NCBI RefSeq assembly: GCF_006265095.1
Contig: NZ_VCNK01000003.1
Span: 22,709-86,708, forward strand
Origin: Phaeobacter sp. B1627
GTDB lineage: Bacteria > Pseudomonadota > Alphaproteobacteria > Rhodobacterales > Rhodobacteraceae
Direction: 5' to 3'
DNA length: 64,000 bases
A program made the translations under genes and the position numbers. The number at the start of each line of letters is the position of its first letter. Position 1 is the first letter of the stretch. Below, one piece after another: positions 46,204-54,909 of the stretch. Below the pieces are notes generated by a model that was not told where the DNA came from, searched no databases, and worked only from the letters and a program-made list of their open reading frames with translations.

Positions 46204-46431
46204 GGCAGGTCCTCCCTCACTAATCTGTCAGCCTGAACTCCACACGGAACTGCGTATAGAGTCAAATCTTCTCCATCCTGTGAGGGATCATAATGCGAGT
46301 TGAAAATAAGTGAATAAGTAACGGGAAAAGAAGGCTTTAATTGTAAATCAATTTCCGATTGGCCGTAATATGCTGTAAATTTCTATATATGGCAGGCCGA
46401 AGTGCGGCGAATTGACCAAAGACGGCTGCAG

Positions 46432-47145
46432 TCACCGGGCCATGAAATTCAAGGCGCGCAGGTCACTGCCAGTGAGGTCCGGGCGTGCGAGCCCTCCGTA
46501 GGCCCGGCGGACCAGAGCCCGATCATCGTCGGTTTTACGGATCGGGTCGGGCGCGATGGCTGTCCGGAGGTCAGGGAAGAGGGTGAATAATTCGTGCTGA
46601 TCCTGCGTGGACAGGCCACGGAGCGCCATCGGCCCCGGCCACAGGGTTTCGGTGGCGATCCCGTCTGCGAAAATCACCTCGTGCTGAGGGGTCAGAACAT
46701 GGAGGTAGCTGATGCCACGGTCCGTCGTCTGTACCCGGGCGGTCTCCGGTGCGACCTGACACATGAGCCGTGCGCGCAAAAAGCTCTCGCGCAGGGAAGA
46801 TAAATCCCCGAGCAGCGACCGGCGTATGAAAAACCGGTGCTGCGGCGAGACGAGAATGGAGTCGCTGTTGCCCAAGGGGCTTCCGGGGCGGATTTTGACC
46901 GGTCGCAGCTCAGGCATCAAATCCAGCTCTGCCGCTGTCAGATCCCGGCGGCCGACCCAGAGAACGGGCTGATAGCCATTGTCGGCGGTCTGCAACAGAT
47001 CGCCGGGACGCAAGTCCTCCACCGCCACGGCCCCCCGTTTCGTGGCGATACGGACCCCGGGCGTGAAACACGGCATGCCGCCCCCGCCACAGCCGTCGTC
47101 GTCGTGATCCTTGCCTTTGCCGCCGCTCTTGTGTGACTTTACCAT
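46432..47145 (-). CDS. Hint-domain protein
   Basis: A 237-residue protein. After a short charged and Gly-rich leader (HDDDGCGGGGMP) comes a Hint domain from Cys26 (CFTPGVRIATKRGAVAVEDL, then GDLLQTADNGYQPVLWVGRR) with the SPQHRFF and TPQHEVIFADGIATETL blocks. Hint domains cleave proteins at the residue before the N-terminal Cys; here the part before the Cys is only 25 residues. Roseobacters carry many such proteins, often secreted by type I systems. No signal peptide or RTX repeats here. Function unknown; stands alone between acs and dhaK. Confidence 0.85.
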   Translation of the reverse strand: MVKSHKSGGKGKDHDDDGCGGGGMPCFTPGVRIATKRGAVAVEDLRPGDLLQTADNGYQPVLWVGRRDLTAAELDLMPELRPVKIRPGSPLGNSDSILVSPQHRFFIRRSLLGDLSSLRESFLRARLMCQVAPETARVQTTDRGISYLHVLTPQHEVIFADGIATETLWPGPMALRGLSTQDQHELFTLFPDLRTAIAPDPIRKTDDDRALVRRAYGGLARPDLTGSDLRALNFMAR

Positions 47146-47383
47146 GGCGACACCTCTGGGACGGGTGAACGCAGCGGTCGGCTGTGTCCGGCGACAGCCC
47201 GGCCAGGGGCTTCCCCCCGGTCAATTGGTTTCAAAAAATTGGTCGACATGAGGGGATCAATCCTAGGGTCAAGCGCGGTTCGGACGCCCTCAATATGGGC
47301 GCCACGGGCCAGACCATAGCGGATATACCGATAACACAGGGTAAATGGGCAGGATTGGGGGCAGGCCCGCGACGCTCTGCGGC

Positions 47384-49018
47384 TCACCCTCCGGCAGAGC
47401 GGGCAGAGAGTTGCTCAAACAGGCGTGCGACCGCCTCGGCGCCGGGGTCGGTATGACCTGCGAGCTGCTCTGCATTGATATAGGTGGCGCGGCCCGCTTT
47501 GGCCGAGGTGAGCGTGGCCGTGTAATCGGCGCCCGCGCGGGCGGCAATGGCGGCTTGGTCAAGTCCCTGCGGCAACGCGTCAAGTGCGGGAAACAGCGCA
47601 TCCACCATGGTACGGTCGCCGGGGTTGGCGCCGCCGATCTGCCGCATGCGCGCCAGCCCGGCCTTCAGGGCATCGGGCATCGGCTTTCCTGCCGAGGAGG
47701 CATCACCGGCAGCGGCGAAAAAGATCGCCAGCAGCACGCCCGAGGATCCGCCCATGGTCTGGCTCAGCTCCAGCCCGATCGCCCGGTAGAGCTGGGTATG
47801 ATCCGCCAGCGGCAGCGTGTCCATGGCCTCGGTCAGCGCCCGCGCCGCCCCCGCCAGCGTCGAGCCGGTATCGCCATCGCCGGATTTGGCGTCCAGCGCG
47901 TTCAGATCGGCCTCGGCGGCGATCAGGATGTCACAGCAGGCCAGCAGGAACGTCCGGGTGAGCCCGTGCTCTGAGGCCGGGGCACGGATCGGTGACAGAC
48001 CGTCCGGCAAAGGCAAGATGGAGTGGGAGACGATGGGCCTGCAGCCGGGCCAGCCGCTGCAGGCCACGGGTTGTTGCAACAGCTCCGCGTCGTTTTCCGT
48101 CAGTTCCAGTGCCGTAATCGAGAACCCATGCATGTCGAGAGCTGTCATCATGGCATCCGGCCCGATGATCAGTTCAATCCGGCGGCCCAGCTCGGTCGCC
48201 AGCAGTTCATGGGTCAGGATCGACATCTCCAGCACAGAGGCCCCGCCGAGGTTGTTGACCAGTACCGCATGCGGGGTGTCGGACATGGTCGCCATCAGCT
48301 TCTGGGCGACCTTGTCCAGCGAGTATCGCGCGCCTCTGGAGGCGATCTGTTCAACGCCGGCCTCACCGTGGATGCCCAGACCGAGCTCAGCCATGCCGTC
48401 GGGGATGCGGTCCTCTTTCTGGGAGCCGGGCACGGTGCAAGTGTCGAGCGACATGCCGATGCTGCGGCAATTGCCGATCACCCGCTCGGCGGCGCGCGTA
48501 CAGGCGTCGAGGTCCGCGCCGTTTTCGGCCATGGCGCCGGCGATCTTGTGAACCAGAAGCGTGCCCGCCAGCCCCCGCGCCTGCGGCAGATCCGGCAGGG
48601 CCACATCGTCATCGACGATCACCATGCTGACCTTGTGGCCAAAGGCGCGGGCACGTTCTGCGGCGAGGCCGAAATTCAACCGGTCACCGGTGTAGTTCTT
48701 GACGATCAGCAAACAGCCTGCCGGGCCGGTCACCGCCAGAATACCTGCCAATACCGCATCCACCGAGGGCGAGGCGAAGACATCGCCGCAGACCGCCGCC
48801 GTCAGCATGCCCCGTCCGACAAACCCCGCATGGGCCGGTTCATGTCCCGAGCCACCGCCGGACACCAAAGCGACCTTGGATTTGTCCCAATCGCTGCGGA
48901 CCACGACGCGGATATGGGGGTAGCCGTCCAGCCGCGTCAGCCTGCCGCCCGAGGCCGCAATCGTGCCGTCGATGGCCTCGGTGACGATGTCTTCTTTGTT
49001 GTTGATGAACTGCTTCAT
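47384..49018 (-). CDS. Fused DhaK-DhaL ATP-dependent kinase for dihydroxyacetone or a related ketose
   Basis: A 544-residue kinase. The DhaK part (1-325) shows GGGSGHEPAHAGFVG and the substrate-binding histidine in LGLGIHGEAGVEQ; the DhaL part (about 355-540) shows SGDGDTGSTLAGAA with the Mg-binding aspartates and GGSSGVLLAIFF. ATP-dependent, as in fungal and Citrobacter kinases, not PTS-dependent. Substrates in the family include dihydroxyacetone, glyceraldehyde and tetroses such as erythrulose. Last gene of the ABC operon, 11 bp after the second ATPase. Confidence 0.93.
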   Translation of the reverse strand: MKQFINNKEDIVTEAIDGTIAASGGRLTRLDGYPHIRVVVRSDWDKSKVALVSGGGSGHEPAHAGFVGRGMLTAAVCGDVFASPSVDAVLAGILAVTGPAGCLLIVKNYTGDRLNFGLAAERARAFGHKVSMVIVDDDVALPDLPQARGLAGTLLVHKIAGAMAENGADLDACTRAAERVIGNCRSIGMSLDTCTVPGSQKEDRIPDGMAELGLGIHGEAGVEQIASRGARYSLDKVAQKLMATMSDTPHAVLVNNLGGASVLEMSILTHELLATELGRRIELIIGPDAMMTALDMHGFSITALELTENDAELLQQPVACSGWPGCRPIVSHSILPLPDGLSPIRAPASEHGLTRTFLLACCDILIAAEADLNALDAKSGDGDTGSTLAGAARALTEAMDTLPLADHTQLYRAIGLELSQTMGGSSGVLLAIFFAAAGDASSAGKPMPDALKAGLARMRQIGGANPGDRTMVDALFPALDALPQGLDQAAIAARAGADYTATLTSAKAGRATYINAEQLAGHTDPGAEAVARLFEQLSARSAGG

Positions 49019-49029
49019 TGTGCTCCCCC

Positions 49030-50025
49030 TCAGACGATACGTGCGCCAGCGGCATCGAAATAATATGGATTGCGAGGGCGGATTTTGACGATGTCGCCCC
49101 CTTTGAGTTTGGTATGGGCATCGGTGACAGTGACGAGGTCGTGATCCCTGAACACCAGATGCAGGCGGGTCTGATCGCCGAGGTGCTCGACGCGGCGCAC
49201 CATGCTGTCGCTGCCTTCGCCCTGCAGGATCTGTTCCGGACGCAGCCCGATGGACCTGGCCCCCTCGGGCGCCCCCGCAAAGAGATCAGCAGGCAACAGA
49301 TTGATCCGGGGCTGGCCGAGACGGCTGGCGGCATAGAGGCTGACCGGGTTCTCGTAGATCTCGCGCGGGGTGCCGAATTGCACCAATCTGCCCTTGTCCA
49401 GAACGCCCACATGGGTCGCCATTGTCATGGCCTCGATCTGGTCGTGGGTGACGTAGAGCAGGGTGGCACCGGAGTTGGCCTGAATGCGCTTCAGCTCGAT
49501 CCGCAGATCCGAGCGCAGCTTGGCGTCCAGCGAGCTGAGCGGTTCGTCCATTAGATAGACCGCCGGATTTCGCACAAGGGCGCGCCCGATGGAGACCCGC
49601 TGCATTTCGCCGCCGGAGAGGGCCGTCGCCTTGTTGTCCAGCTTGTGGCTGATCTGCAGAACCTCCGCCACTTCCCCCACCTTGCGGTCGATCTCGGCCG
49701 GGGGGGTGCGCAGAACGGGGGATTTCAGCGGGAATTCCAGATTCTGGCGGACGGTGAGATGCGGGTAGAGCGAATATTGCTGAAACACCATCGCCACGTC
49801 GCGCTGTGCGGGTGTGAGCCCCGCCATGTCGCGGCCTCCGATCCGGATCTGGCCCGCGTCGGGCACGTCCAGTCCGGACACCATCCGCAGCGTCGTGGTC
49901 TTGCCCGCCCCGGTCGGCCCCAGCAGCACCACAAAAGAGCCGTCCGGCACCGTCATCGTCACATCGGCCAGGGCCAGATCGTCGCCAAAGGATTTCGTCA
50001 CACCGCTCAGAGAGACTTCAGCCAT
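49030..50025 (-). CDS. Polyol-type ABC transporter ATP-binding protein 1
   Basis: A 331-residue MalK/UgpC-type ATPase with Walker A GPTGAGKTT, signature ALSGGEMQRVSIGRAL, Walker B VYLMDEPLSSLD and a C-terminal TOBE/regulatory domain. Overlaps the next upstream ATPase gene by 8 bp. Two distinct ATPases (this and 50018-51115) resemble the GlpS/GlpT arrangement of rhizobial glycerol importers. Confidence 0.93.
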   Translation of the reverse strand: MAEVSLSGVTKSFGDDLALADVTMTVPDGSFVVLLGPTGAGKTTTLRMVSGLDVPDAGQIRIGGRDMAGLTPAQRDVAMVFQQYSLYPHLTVRQNLEFPLKSPVLRTPPAEIDRKVGEVAEVLQISHKLDNKATALSGGEMQRVSIGRALVRNPAVYLMDEPLSSLDAKLRSDLRIELKRIQANSGATLLYVTHDQIEAMTMATHVGVLDKGRLVQFGTPREIYENPVSLYAASRLGQPRINLLPADLFAGAPEGARSIGLRPEQILQGEGSDSMVRRVEHLGDQTRLHLVFRDHDLVTVTDAHTKLKGGDIVKIRPRNPYYFDAAGARIV

Positions 50026-51115
50026 GGGTCAGCACTCCTTCATTGGCCTCGCTCCGCAGGGCGCGCCCGGTGGTTGCGTCGAAAATCGTGATCGTCCGCG
50101 CATCAAAATGCAGGCCGGTGTGATCCCCGACAGTGACCCGCTGTGACGCGGCGACCCGGGCCTTGAGCGATCCGTGGGCGGTCTCGACCGTCACGATCTG
50201 GGTCGTCCCGAGATACTCGGTGGCGGCAATCCGCCCGCGATAGGTCGCGTTGTCCGCCAGCCGGATATGTTCCGGCTTGACCCCGAAGGTCAGCTCGCCG
50301 CTGCGCCCTTCGCGTTGCGCGGGAATATCGAGAGCCGCATCGCCGAGCGACACCCGCGTCTCGCCGGTGCCGACCATGCCGTGAAAATCCAGAAAGTTCA
50401 TGGGCGGCGATCCGATGAACTCGGCCACGAATTTTGTGGCGGGCCAGTCGTAAATGTCCTGAGGGACGCCGAATTGTTCCACCACCCCGTGGTTCATCAC
50501 CACGATCTTGTCCCCCATCTGCATCGCTTCCAGCTGGTCATGGGTCACATAGACGGTGGTCGCGTTCATCCGGTCGTGCAGCGCCCGCAGCTCCTCTGCC
50601 ATATGTTCGCGGAACTCGGCATCCAGCGCCCCGAGAGGTTCATCCATGAAAAACGCCTTGGGATCACGGACGATGGCCCGGCCCAGGGCAACGCGCTGGC
50701 GGTCGCCGCCGGACAGGCCGCCGACCGGGCGGTTCAGAATATCGGTGATACCCAGAATCTCGGCGATCTCTCCGACCTTCTGTTTCACCTCCCGCCTTGG
50801 CATCCCCTGTGAGATCAGCGGATAGGCGATGTTTTTGCCGACGTTCAGATGCGGGTAGAGCGCAAACATCTGAAACACAAAGGCAATGTCGCGTTGGCTT
50901 GCGGGCTTCTGTCCGACCTCCTCGCCGTCGATGTAGATCAGTCCGCTGGTCGGCAATTCCAGGCCCGCCATCATCCGCAGGGTTGTTGTCTTGCCACAGC
51001 CCGAAGGGCCCAGCAGCATGAAGAACTCGCCGTCCTCAATCGTGAAGGTCGATGATTTGACCGCATTGAAGGCGCCGAAATCCTTGCGCAGATTTTCAAT
51101 TCTGATCTGTGCCAT
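50018..51115 (-). CDS. Polyol-type ABC transporter ATP-binding protein 2
   Basis: A 365-residue MalK/UgpC-type ATPase: Walker A GPSGCGKTT, signature GLSGGDRQRVALGRAI, Walker B AFFMDEPLGALD, C-terminal TOBE domain. Starts 4 bp after the small membrane protein gene. Probably forms a heterodimer with ATPase 1. Confidence 0.93.
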   Translation of the reverse strand: MAQIRIENLRKDFGAFNAVKSSTFTIEDGEFFMLLGPSGCGKTTTLRMMAGLELPTSGLIYIDGEEVGQKPASQRDIAFVFQMFALYPHLNVGKNIAYPLISQGMPRREVKQKVGEIAEILGITDILNRPVGGLSGGDRQRVALGRAIVRDPKAFFMDEPLGALDAEFREHMAEELRALHDRMNATTVYVTHDQLEAMQMGDKIVVMNHGVVEQFGVPQDIYDWPATKFVAEFIGSPPMNFLDFHGMVGTGETRVSLGDAALDIPAQREGRSGELTFGVKPEHIRLADNATYRGRIAATEYLGTTQIVTVETAHGSLKARVAASQRVTVGDHTGLHFDARTITIFDATTGRALRSEANEGVLTHG

Positions 51116-51119
51116 GGGG

Positions 51120-51320
51120 CTACTCCGGAAAATGGCTGACGATGATGAACATCACCGTGCCGACAAGGGTGACCAGAAAAGAATAGGTATATAGGCTCAC
51201 CGACAGGGGCTGCATCAGCATGATGACTCCAGCGGCAATCAGGACCGAGGCAAGCATTTCCCAGGCGCCGCGGCGCAGGCGCAGCACGTCCCGCAGGAAG
51301 GACCGGATGACAGTATTCAT
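51120..51320 (-). CDS. Small two-helix membrane protein in the ABC operon
   Basis: A 66-residue protein. ATG 51320 overlaps the permease stop by ATGA and gives MNTVIRSFLRDVLRLRRGAW, a basic N-terminus, then two hydrophobic helices (about 20-38 and 43-62) and the end SHFPE. Not a known ABC core subunit. Rhizobial glycerol importers also carry a small membrane protein at this place, but its sequence as I know it is different. A role as assembly or accessory factor is a guess. Confidence 0.75.
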   Translation of the reverse strand: MNTVIRSFLRDVLRLRRGAWEMLASVLIAAGVIMLMQPLSVSLYTYSFLVTLVGTVMFIIVSHFPE

Positions 51321-52255
51321 TTGCGGACCGCTCCGAATGTGATCCCGCGCAGCAGGTGTTTGCGCAACAGGACGGTGAAGACCATGACAGGGACGAGGAA
51401 AATCGTGGCGCCGGCGGCGACCGCTGGCCAGTCCTTGCCGTTGACGCCGATGATGTTGGGAATGAACGGCGGTGCCGTCTGCGCGGTGCCCGAGGTCAGC
51501 AGCACCGCAAAGGCGTATTCGTTCCAGGCAAAGATCAGGCAAAAGATGGCGGTCGATGCGATGCCGGTCGCGGCCTGTGGCAAGACCACTTTGTAGAAGG
51601 CCTGAAACCGGGTGTAGCCGTCGATCAGCGCCGCCTCTTCGTATTCAACCGGGATTTCATCGATGAACCCTTTCAGCAGCCAGACCGACAGGGACAGGTT
51701 GACGGCCGTATAGAGCAGGATCATCCCGATATGGGTATCGTTCAGTCCCAGATTGCGGAACATCAGAAAGATCGGGATGGCCACCGCGATCGGTGGCATC
51801 ATCCGGGTGGAGAGGATGAAGAACAACAGGTCATCCTTGAGCGGCACCCGGAACCGGCTGAAGGCATAGGCGGCTGCGGTGCCGAGGATCATGCAGAGCG
51901 CCGTCGAGCCAAAGCCGATGATGACGGAGTTCAGGAAGCGCTCGCCATAGCGGGAGGGGCCGGAAATCACGGTGCCGCGTGCGCGCGCGATCTCGTCGTA
52001 CCAGGTCTGCGGCGGGCCTGCTTCGGCCAGCATCTGTTCCGTCGCGCGGGTCCGGTCGGTGAACAGGTTCACATATCCCTCCAGCGTCGGCTCGAACAGG
52101 ACGACGGGCGGGTAGGCGATGGAATCGGTTGGCGATTTGAACCCCGTGGCGATGATCCACAGCAACGGGATGAGCGTGATGACGGCGTAGCCCACCACCA
52201 GTAGCCCCGCCAGCCACTTGGTCGCCGGATTGGGTTCTGTGACGGAAAAACTCAT
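51317..52255 (-). CDS. Polyol-type ABC transporter permease 2 (MalG-like)
   Basis: A 312-residue permease: six helices, EAA loop EYEEAALIDGYTRFQAFYKV. ATG 52255 overlaps the first permease stop by ATGA (52252-52255); the open frame upstream is not permease-like. A periplasmic insert of about 60 residues (TRATEQMLAEAGPPQTWYDE region) lies between helices 1 and 2. Confidence 0.93.
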   Translation of the reverse strand: MSFSVTEPNPATKWLAGLLVVGYAVITLIPLLWIIATGFKSPTDSIAYPPVVLFEPTLEGYVNLFTDRTRATEQMLAEAGPPQTWYDEIARARGTVISGPSRYGERFLNSVIIGFGSTALCMILGTAAAYAFSRFRVPLKDDLLFFILSTRMMPPIAVAIPIFLMFRNLGLNDTHIGMILLYTAVNLSLSVWLLKGFIDEIPVEYEEAALIDGYTRFQAFYKVVLPQAATGIASTAIFCLIFAWNEYAFAVLLTSGTAQTAPPFIPNIIGVNGKDWPAVAAGATIFLVPVMVFTVLLRKHLLRGITFGAVRK

Positions 52256-53199
52256 CTCTCTTTCACCTTGTTCAATGCTTTGACGTAGATCGAGGCGAGG
52301 CCAAAGACGGTCACGAAGAGGATCACCGCATAGGCCGATGAATAGCCGGTGCGCCATTTCTCAAAGGCCTCCCGTTTGAGATCGATGGAGGTCAGGGTGG
52401 TGGTATTGCCGGGTCCTCCGCCTGTCAGCTGCACGACGAGGTCGAACATCTTGAAATTCTCGATCCCCCGGAACAGCACCGCCAGCATCAGAAAGGGCAG
52501 GGCCATGGGGATGGTGATGGTCCAGAACTGGCGCCACTTGCTGGCGCGGTCGCATTCGGCGGCCTCGTAGATGCTGTCGGGAATGGAGCGCAGCCCGGCC
52601 AGGCAGATCAGCATGACAAAGGGCGTCCACATCCAGGTATCGGCGATAATGATCGCCCAGGGGGCCAGATGCACATCGCCGATCATCGAAAAACTTGCCG
52701 GATCGGCGCCGGTGAAAAAGGCGATGACGTAATTGAACAACCCGATTTGAGGCTGATAGAGGAAGGTCCAGAAATTTCCGACCACGGCCGGGGACAGCAT
52801 CATCGGAAAGACAATGATCGTCGTCCACAGGTCATTGCCTTTGAATTTCTTGTTGATCAGGAACGCCAGGGCAAAGCCGATCAGCACCTGCAGGATGATG
52901 GTCCAGATCAGAAAATGCGCCGTCGCCTGCATCGTGTTCCAGATGTCCGGGTCGGTGAGGATGCGTTGGTAGTTGCGCAAGCCCACCCACTCCACATCAT
53001 TGTTCGGCCGGTTCACCCGGAAGTTGGTAAAGCTCAGCCGGATCGTCCAGATCAGCGGAAAGATATTGACGGCCAGCAGCAGAAAGATCGTCGGCGCGAC
53101 GAAGATCCAGGCAATGGCGCGGTCGGATAGGCCCCGGATGCGGCGGGAGATCCCCTCCGGCGTCCTTTGCACGGCCTTGTCAATTGGCGTGTCTGTCAT
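52252..53199 (-). CDS. Polyol-type ABC transporter permease 1 (MalF-like)
   Basis: A 315-residue permease with the EAA loop SIYEAAECDRASKWRQFWTI and six helices. ATG 53199 starts MTDTPIDKAVQRTPEGISRR; the open frame continues upstream through the 24-bp tandem repeats, which makes the longer form unlikely, though the repeats carry no stop in that frame. Confidence 0.92.
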   Translation of the reverse strand: MTDTPIDKAVQRTPEGISRRIRGLSDRAIAWIFVAPTIFLLLAVNIFPLIWTIRLSFTNFRVNRPNNDVEWVGLRNYQRILTDPDIWNTMQATAHFLIWTIILQVLIGFALAFLINKKFKGNDLWTTIIVFPMMLSPAVVGNFWTFLYQPQIGLFNYVIAFFTGADPASFSMIGDVHLAPWAIIIADTWMWTPFVMLICLAGLRSIPDSIYEAAECDRASKWRQFWTITIPMALPFLMLAVLFRGIENFKMFDLVVQLTGGGPGNTTTLTSIDLKREAFEKWRTGYSSAYAVILFVTVFGLASIYVKALNKVKER

Positions 53200-53214
53200 G
53201 AGAAGGCGTCCTTC

Positions 53215-53286
53215 ATCGCAAAGGTGCAAGGCACCCATATAGCAAAGGTGCATGGCACCCGTATCGCAAAGGCGCGCGGCACCAAT
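53215..53286. repeat. 24-bp tandem repeat, three units
   Basis: Three units based on ATCGCAAAGGTGCAAGGCACCCAT: 53215-53238, 53239-53262 and 53263-53286, about 80 percent alike. They lie between the binding-protein stop and the permease start. Each unit contains a GGTGC...GCACC inverted repeat, so the RNA can fold into a row of small hairpins. Confidence 0.85.
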
Positions 53287-53391
53287 GCGAGAGGTCTGGA
53301 AATACCTGCGGCACACCGCCGTGCAGGCTTGAGGGGGCGGGGAACATGCACCGGGCGCCCGCGTGTTGGGCGCCCGACAGGGGCGGCAGGA

Positions 53392-54714
53392 TCAGAGCTT
53401 GCCTTCGTCCTCAAACACCTCGGTCCAGTCGCGCACCAGACCGTCGAGGGCCTCTTTCGCGGTGCCGTCGCCCGCGATGACATAGTTGTGCAGCCGTTCC
53501 TGCATCGAGATCAGAAGATCCGCGTAGGCGGGTTCGGCCCAGAAATCCTTGACGATCGCCATACTGTCGAGAAACGTCTGCGCATAGGGTTGGCTGGTGG
53601 CAAATCCGGGATCCTCCACCACGGCTTTGAGTGCCGAGTAGCCGCCCAGCTCCCACCATTTGGCCTGGACCTCGGGCTGCGCAAACCACTGGATGTATTC
53701 CAGTGCGGCGTCCTGTTTGTCGGAATAGGCAACAACAGAGATCCCCTGACCGCCCAGTTGCGCGAATTGACCAGCGGGCCCGGCCGGGTTCGGGAAGTAG
53801 CCGGATTTGCCGCCGCCGACGTTTTCGTCCGCCTCGACGCCGGGCCAGATAAAGGCAAAGTTCATCTGCATCGCGACCTGACCCGAGCGATAGGCATCGA
53901 TGTTCTCGCCCATATACCAGTTGGATGACCCCGGAGGCGAGCCTGCGTCATAGAGCGACTTGTAGAATTCAAGCCCCGCAACCGCACCGTCGGAGTTCAC
54001 GAACCCCTCAAGGTCATAGGGTTTTTCGGGGTTCTCATACTGAAAGCCATAGTTGTAGAGCGCATTGGTGACGCCCATTGTGATCCCCTCGGACCCGCGC
54101 TCGGTATAGATCGCAGCGCCGTACACCGTGGTGCCGTCGATGTCGCGACCCTGAAAAAATTCCGCGATATCCTTGAGCTCGGCCAAGGTGGCGGGAACGC
54201 TGAGGGGGCGGCCATAGGTTTCGGTGAATTCGGATTGAAGCTCCGGCCGTTCAAACCAGTCCTTGCGGTAGGTCCATCCGACCACATCGCCAAAGGCGGG
54301 CAGGGCGTAGTAGTTCGGCGTATTCTTTGGCCATTCGGCATAGCCTGTCACGGTCGCCGGGATGAAATCATCCATCGTGATCTGGTTGGCCGCAAAGAAA
54401 TCGTTGAGCTTGACGTAGTGACCGTTCTCGGCGCCGCCGCCGATCCACTGGCTGTCGCCGATCATCAGATCACACAGCTGACCGCCGGAGTTCAGCTCGT
54501 TCAGCATCCGGTCGGCAAAGCTGGTCCATGGCACGAATTCGAAACTCATGGTGTGGCCGGATTGCGCCTCAAAGTCCTTGCTCAACTCGATCAGCGCATT
54601 GGCCGGATCCCATGCCGCCCAGCACAGGGTCAGATCTTCGGCCATCGCCGCGGCGGACAGGCCAGAGACAAGCATGGCGCTTGTCGCGGCTGTCATCATC
54701 AGTTTCGTTTTCAT
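53392..54714 (-). CDS. Polyol-type ABC substrate-binding protein
   Basis: A 440-residue SBP_bac_1 (MalE/UgpB-like) binding protein with Sec signal peptide (cleavage about AMA/EDLTL). GGGAGG lies directly against ATG 54723 but 9 bases before ATG 54714, so 54714 is the better start. The ligand is probably a small polyol or ketose given the DhaK-DhaL kinase in the operon. First gene of the leftward operon behind the LacI-type operators. Confidence 0.92.
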   Translation of the reverse strand: MKTKLMMTAATSAMLVSGLSAAAMAEDLTLCWAAWDPANALIELSKDFEAQSGHTMSFEFVPWTSFADRMLNELNSGGQLCDLMIGDSQWIGGGAENGHYVKLNDFFAANQITMDDFIPATVTGYAEWPKNTPNYYALPAFGDVVGWTYRKDWFERPELQSEFTETYGRPLSVPATLAELKDIAEFFQGRDIDGTTVYGAAIYTERGSEGITMGVTNALYNYGFQYENPEKPYDLEGFVNSDGAVAGLEFYKSLYDAGSPPGSSNWYMGENIDAYRSGQVAMQMNFAFIWPGVEADENVGGGKSGYFPNPAGPAGQFAQLGGQGISVVAYSDKQDAALEYIQWFAQPEVQAKWWELGGYSALKAVVEDPGFATSQPYAQTFLDSMAIVKDFWAEPAYADLLISMQERLHNYVIAGDGTAKEALDGLVRDWTEVFEDEGKL

Positions 54715-54785
54715 TGGCTTCATCCTCCCAGAAGTTCGAGAGACTGCAGCCTCCTCGCCGCGACTCTCTCTGTTAACCTTATTAT

Positions 54786-54801
54786 TGAGGCACGTGCCTC
54801 A
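54786..54801. promoter_or_regulatory. LacI-type operator 1
   Basis: TGAGGCACGTGCCTCA is a perfect 16-bp palindrome in the gap between the binding-protein operon and the divergent lacI-type gene. The CACGTG centre is typical of LacI-family sites with a central CG. Confidence 0.75.
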
Positions 54802-54815
54802 GGACAAGAATTATC

Positions 54816-54831
54816 TGAGACACGTGCCTCA
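54816..54831. promoter_or_regulatory. LacI-type operator 2
   Basis: TGAGACACGTGCCTCA differs from operator 1 at one base and starts exactly 30 bp after it, about three helical turns, so two dimers could bind on the same face. Confidence 0.75.
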
Positions 54832-54909
54832 AAATTTGCTATAGCGCAGTCGAAACGCGGCAGGTCGGCTTGCGTTGAATTCTTGTAACCACCTGATAAA
54901 AAGTACGAA

